From NCBI RefSeq assembly GCF_025464955.1, contig NZ_JAODNM010000118.1, positions 1 to 64,000 on the forward strand: a stretch of DNA of 64,000 nt, given 5' to 3'. Numbering within the stretch: position 1 is the first letter of the stretch; every line of letters begins with the position of its first letter. The position numbers and the translations under genes are program-made. The notes under the pieces are model-generated. The model was given only the letters and a program-made list of their open reading frames with translations, ran no database searches and was not told the DNA's origin. This document shows, piece after piece, positions 62,266-64,000 of this stretch. Source of the DNA: Amycolatopsis sp. GTDB lineage: Bacteria; Actinomycetota; Actinomycetes; Mycobacteriales; Pseudonocardiaceae.

Positions 62266-63032
62266 GCGCCGGCCTCCGATCGTAGGTACTCGAGCTGGGC
62301 TTGCACGCTCCACTCCGCGGGCAGCCACAGCGACTGGTCCACGTCGGCGTACACGAGCTCGACGACCTGACGCGCTGTCGCATCGGCGCCGAGCTCACTC
62401 AGTGCCGAACGCACCTGGTCGAGCCGCTGTTCCCGATGCGCGAGGTAGTCACGCGCGGCGGCTGCCAGATCAAGCAGTTCCAGGCCGTGGCCGGGAAGCC
62501 CGAGGGTGCCCGCGGGCAGCTCGATCAGCGCGCGCAGCGTGCGCAGGTACGCGCCGAGGTCGGACAGCACGGTCGTGCCGTGCCCGAGCACCGTATCTCC
62601 GGTCAGGACCGTGTCGCCGATGCGCAGCGACACGGAGTCGTCGGTGTGCCCGGGGGTGTGCAGGACCTCGATCTCCAGCCCTGCGGCGGAAATCACGTCC
62701 CCGCCGGCGATGGGTTCGGCGCCGATGCAGAGCGCGGGATCGAACGCCCGCACCGGGGCGCCGACCCGCCCGGCGAACCACGGCGCACCTTCGGCGTGGT
62801 CGCCATGATGGTGGGTGAGCACGATCAGCTCGACCGGCCCGGTGGCAGCGAGCAGGGTCAGATGCTCGATGTCCTCGTAACCAGGGTCGACGACGACGGA
62901 CGACGTGGCGCCCGGCGCGCGCAGGACCCAGCTGTTGGTGCCCTCGAGCGTCATCGCGGATGGATTGTTCTCCAGCAGCACGGAGGCGATCGGCGAGACT
63001 TCACGAAGCACGCCGTAGGCGGGTGCGGTCAC
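62262..63032 (-). CDS. MBL-fold metallohydrolase
   Basis: 256 aa. Metal motif LTHHHGDHAEG (HxHxDH, about residue 75), VLHTPGHTDDS (His), TVLTGDTVLG (Asp) and GLPGHG (His). Rv3677c-like; actinobacterial glyoxalase II-like or RNase-like role not settled. GTG start overlaps the NUDIX stop. Confidence 0.88.
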   Translation of the reverse strand: MTAPAYGVLREVSPIASVLLENNPSAMTLEGTNSWVLRAPGATSSVVVDPGYEDIEHLTLLAATGPVELIVLTHHHGDHAEGAPWFAGRVGAPVRAFDPALCIGAEPIAGGDVISAAGLEIEVLHTPGHTDDSVSLRIGDTVLTGDTVLGHGTTVLSDLGAYLRTLRALIELPAGTLGLPGHGLELLDLAAAARDYLAHREQRLDQVRSALSELGADATARQVVELVYADVDQSLWLPAEWSVQAQLEYLRSEAGA

Positions 63033-63832
63033 TGCGGCTCCAGAACGACTCGGACCTGGTCACCTTCGCGGACGAGCGTCGGCATGATCTTCTGTATCGA
63101 CCTCTCGGCGGCGAGGATATCGCCGGCCGAGGTGAACTCGGCGAGTTCGGTCAGGGTGATCCACGTCGGCGGCATCAACGTGCGACGCCCTTCCTTCGAG
63201 TCCAGCAGGGCGTCTTCGGCGCGCTGCCAGCCCGAGCTGTCCGCCTCGGACGTCTTGCCGTCGGCCTCCTGGCCTTGCGGCAGCGTCGCGACGAAGAACC
63301 GGGTGTCGTAGCGCCGCGGCTCCGGCGTCGGCGTGAGCCAGTTCGCCCACGGGCGCAACAGATCCGACCGCAGGGTCAGCTTCGCCTCGGACAGGAACCC
63401 GGCCAGCGAGACTTCTCTCGACACCAGCGCCTGCCGGACGTCGGCGTACTGCGCGGTGTCCGCCAGCACGTCGGAGTCGGTCCCCGCAAGGAGGACGCCC
63501 GACTCCTCGAACGTCTCGCGCACGGCCGCGCACACAAGTGCCCGCGCGAGCGACTCGTCGCAGTCGAACCATTCCGCCCACTGACTCGGCGGCGGACCGG
63601 CCCAGCTCACCGACGCGTCGGCGTCGCGCTTGTCGACCCCACCGCCGGGGAACACGGTCATCCCGCCGGCGAACGGCATCCCGGACACACGATGCTGCAG
63701 GAACACCTCGACGCCGTCGGCGGTATCCCTCAGCAGCATCACCGTCGCGGCGTCCCTCGGCGTCACCGGCGGACCGGTCGACTCGGGCCGCAGCGGGATG
63801 TCGAACCTCATACTCTCCGGTAACTCAGCCAC
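63029..63832 (-). CDS. NUDIX hydrolase with insertion
   Basis: About 267 aa. TVFPGGGVDKRD and, after an insert of about 28 residues, AAVRETFEESGVLL form a NUDIX box of the NUDT7/19 type with an insertion. Start GTG 63832: TATGTT is 6 nt before; ATG 63811 (MRFDIPLRP) is an alternative, and the frame is open to 63943. 22 bp behind the partial gene to its right. Confidence 0.8.
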   Translation of the reverse strand: MAELPESMRFDIPLRPESTGPPVTPRDAATVMLLRDTADGVEVFLQHRVSGMPFAGGMTVFPGGGVDKRDADASVSWAGPPPSQWAEWFDCDESLARALVCAAVRETFEESGVLLAGTDSDVLADTAQYADVRQALVSREVSLAGFLSEAKLTLRSDLLRPWANWLTPTPEPRRYDTRFFVATLPQGQEADGKTSEADSSGWQRAEDALLDSKEGRRTLMPPTWITLTELAEFTSAGDILAAERSIQKIMPTLVREGDQVRVVLEPQ

Positions 63833-63854
63833 ACCCGAAACATACTCGGCTTGC

Positions 63855-64000
63855 TCAGCCGGAGAACCCGTCCGACCAGCCTCGCTGCTCCGGGCCTCGG
63901 GAAGCGCCGTTGAGCCGGATCTTGGCCGCCTCGGCACGCTCACGCTCGGCGAGCTCGGCGTGGAGCTCGCGCAGCAGCGCGCGGTCCCGCTCGCTCAGGT
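63855..64000 (-). CDS. C-terminal part of an unknown coiled-coil protein (cut by window edge)
   Basis: Minus-strand open frame entering from the right: LSERDRALLRELHAELAER, then ERAEAAKIRLNGASRGPEQ and RGWSDGFSG before TGA. Charged helix rich in Glu/Arg/Leu, probably coiled coil. Rest of the gene lies outside. Not recognised. Confidence 0.6.
   Translation of the reverse strand, partial: LSERDRALLRELHAELAERERAEAAKIRLNGASRGPEQRGWSDGFSG

Overview
High-GC actinomycete chromosome, most likely a Pseudonocardiaceae member such as Amycolatopsis (inference from gene content, about 70 percent GC, GTG/TTG starts and many leaderless genes). From about 9.9 kb to the right edge, gene content and partial order follow the Mycobacterium tuberculosis Rv3641c-Rv3677c neighbourhood as I know it: holB, topA, DEAD/DEAH helicase, Tad pilus locus with ssd, HAD hydrolase, acs, holin-like protein, ephE-like hydrolase, marP, CoA-type NUDIX, TlpA-like thioredoxin, nth, small membrane protein, crp, metallo-beta-lactamase-fold gene.

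Layout. 0-8 kb: glyA behind a probable ZTP riboswitch, a gamma carbonic anhydrase, two TetR genes (one frameshifted), a Gre-like factor, an AraC/SDR divergent pair, then a lower-GC patch with two small membrane proteins next to tRNA-Thr and its terminator. 8-24.5 kb: a secreted anchored protein, holB, an MFS protein fused to a degenerate thymidylate-kinase domain, topA, a secreted trypsin-like protease, four tandem paralogous lipoproteins, and a proton-pumping pyrophosphatase. 24.5-34.2 kb: helicase, Prim-Pol-like gene, seven-gene Tad operon (ssd-tadA-tadB-tadC-pilin-tadE-tadE/G-like) and a HAD phosphatase.

34.7-41.8 kb: a peptidoglycan-recycling cluster, nagZ-namZ-serine hydrolase-murR-murQ. 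It releases GlcNAc and MurNAc from cell-wall fragments and converts MurNAc-6P, but carries no transporter or MurNAc kinase. 41.8-53 kb: degenerate Fic protein, phosphoribosyltransferase, GNAT, acs, an AT-hook protein, a GntR-MFS-DUF2848 unit with shared operators, a VIT-family protein, a POT peptide transporter and nhaA. 53-64 kb: the ephE-to-NUDIX block, interrupted by two gene remnants: a chimera of hydrolase fragments beside marP, and a collapsed DUF5753/DUF397 module.

The most notable signals are the four-lipoprotein array, pseudo-enzyme domains (thymidylate kinase, Fic, EphE-like), long intergenic palindromes recurring at unrelated loci, paired DnaA boxes before ssd, and a repeated leaderless promoter geometry with exactly 6 nt between the -10 box and the start codon. 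All functions are assigned by reading motifs; no searches were run.
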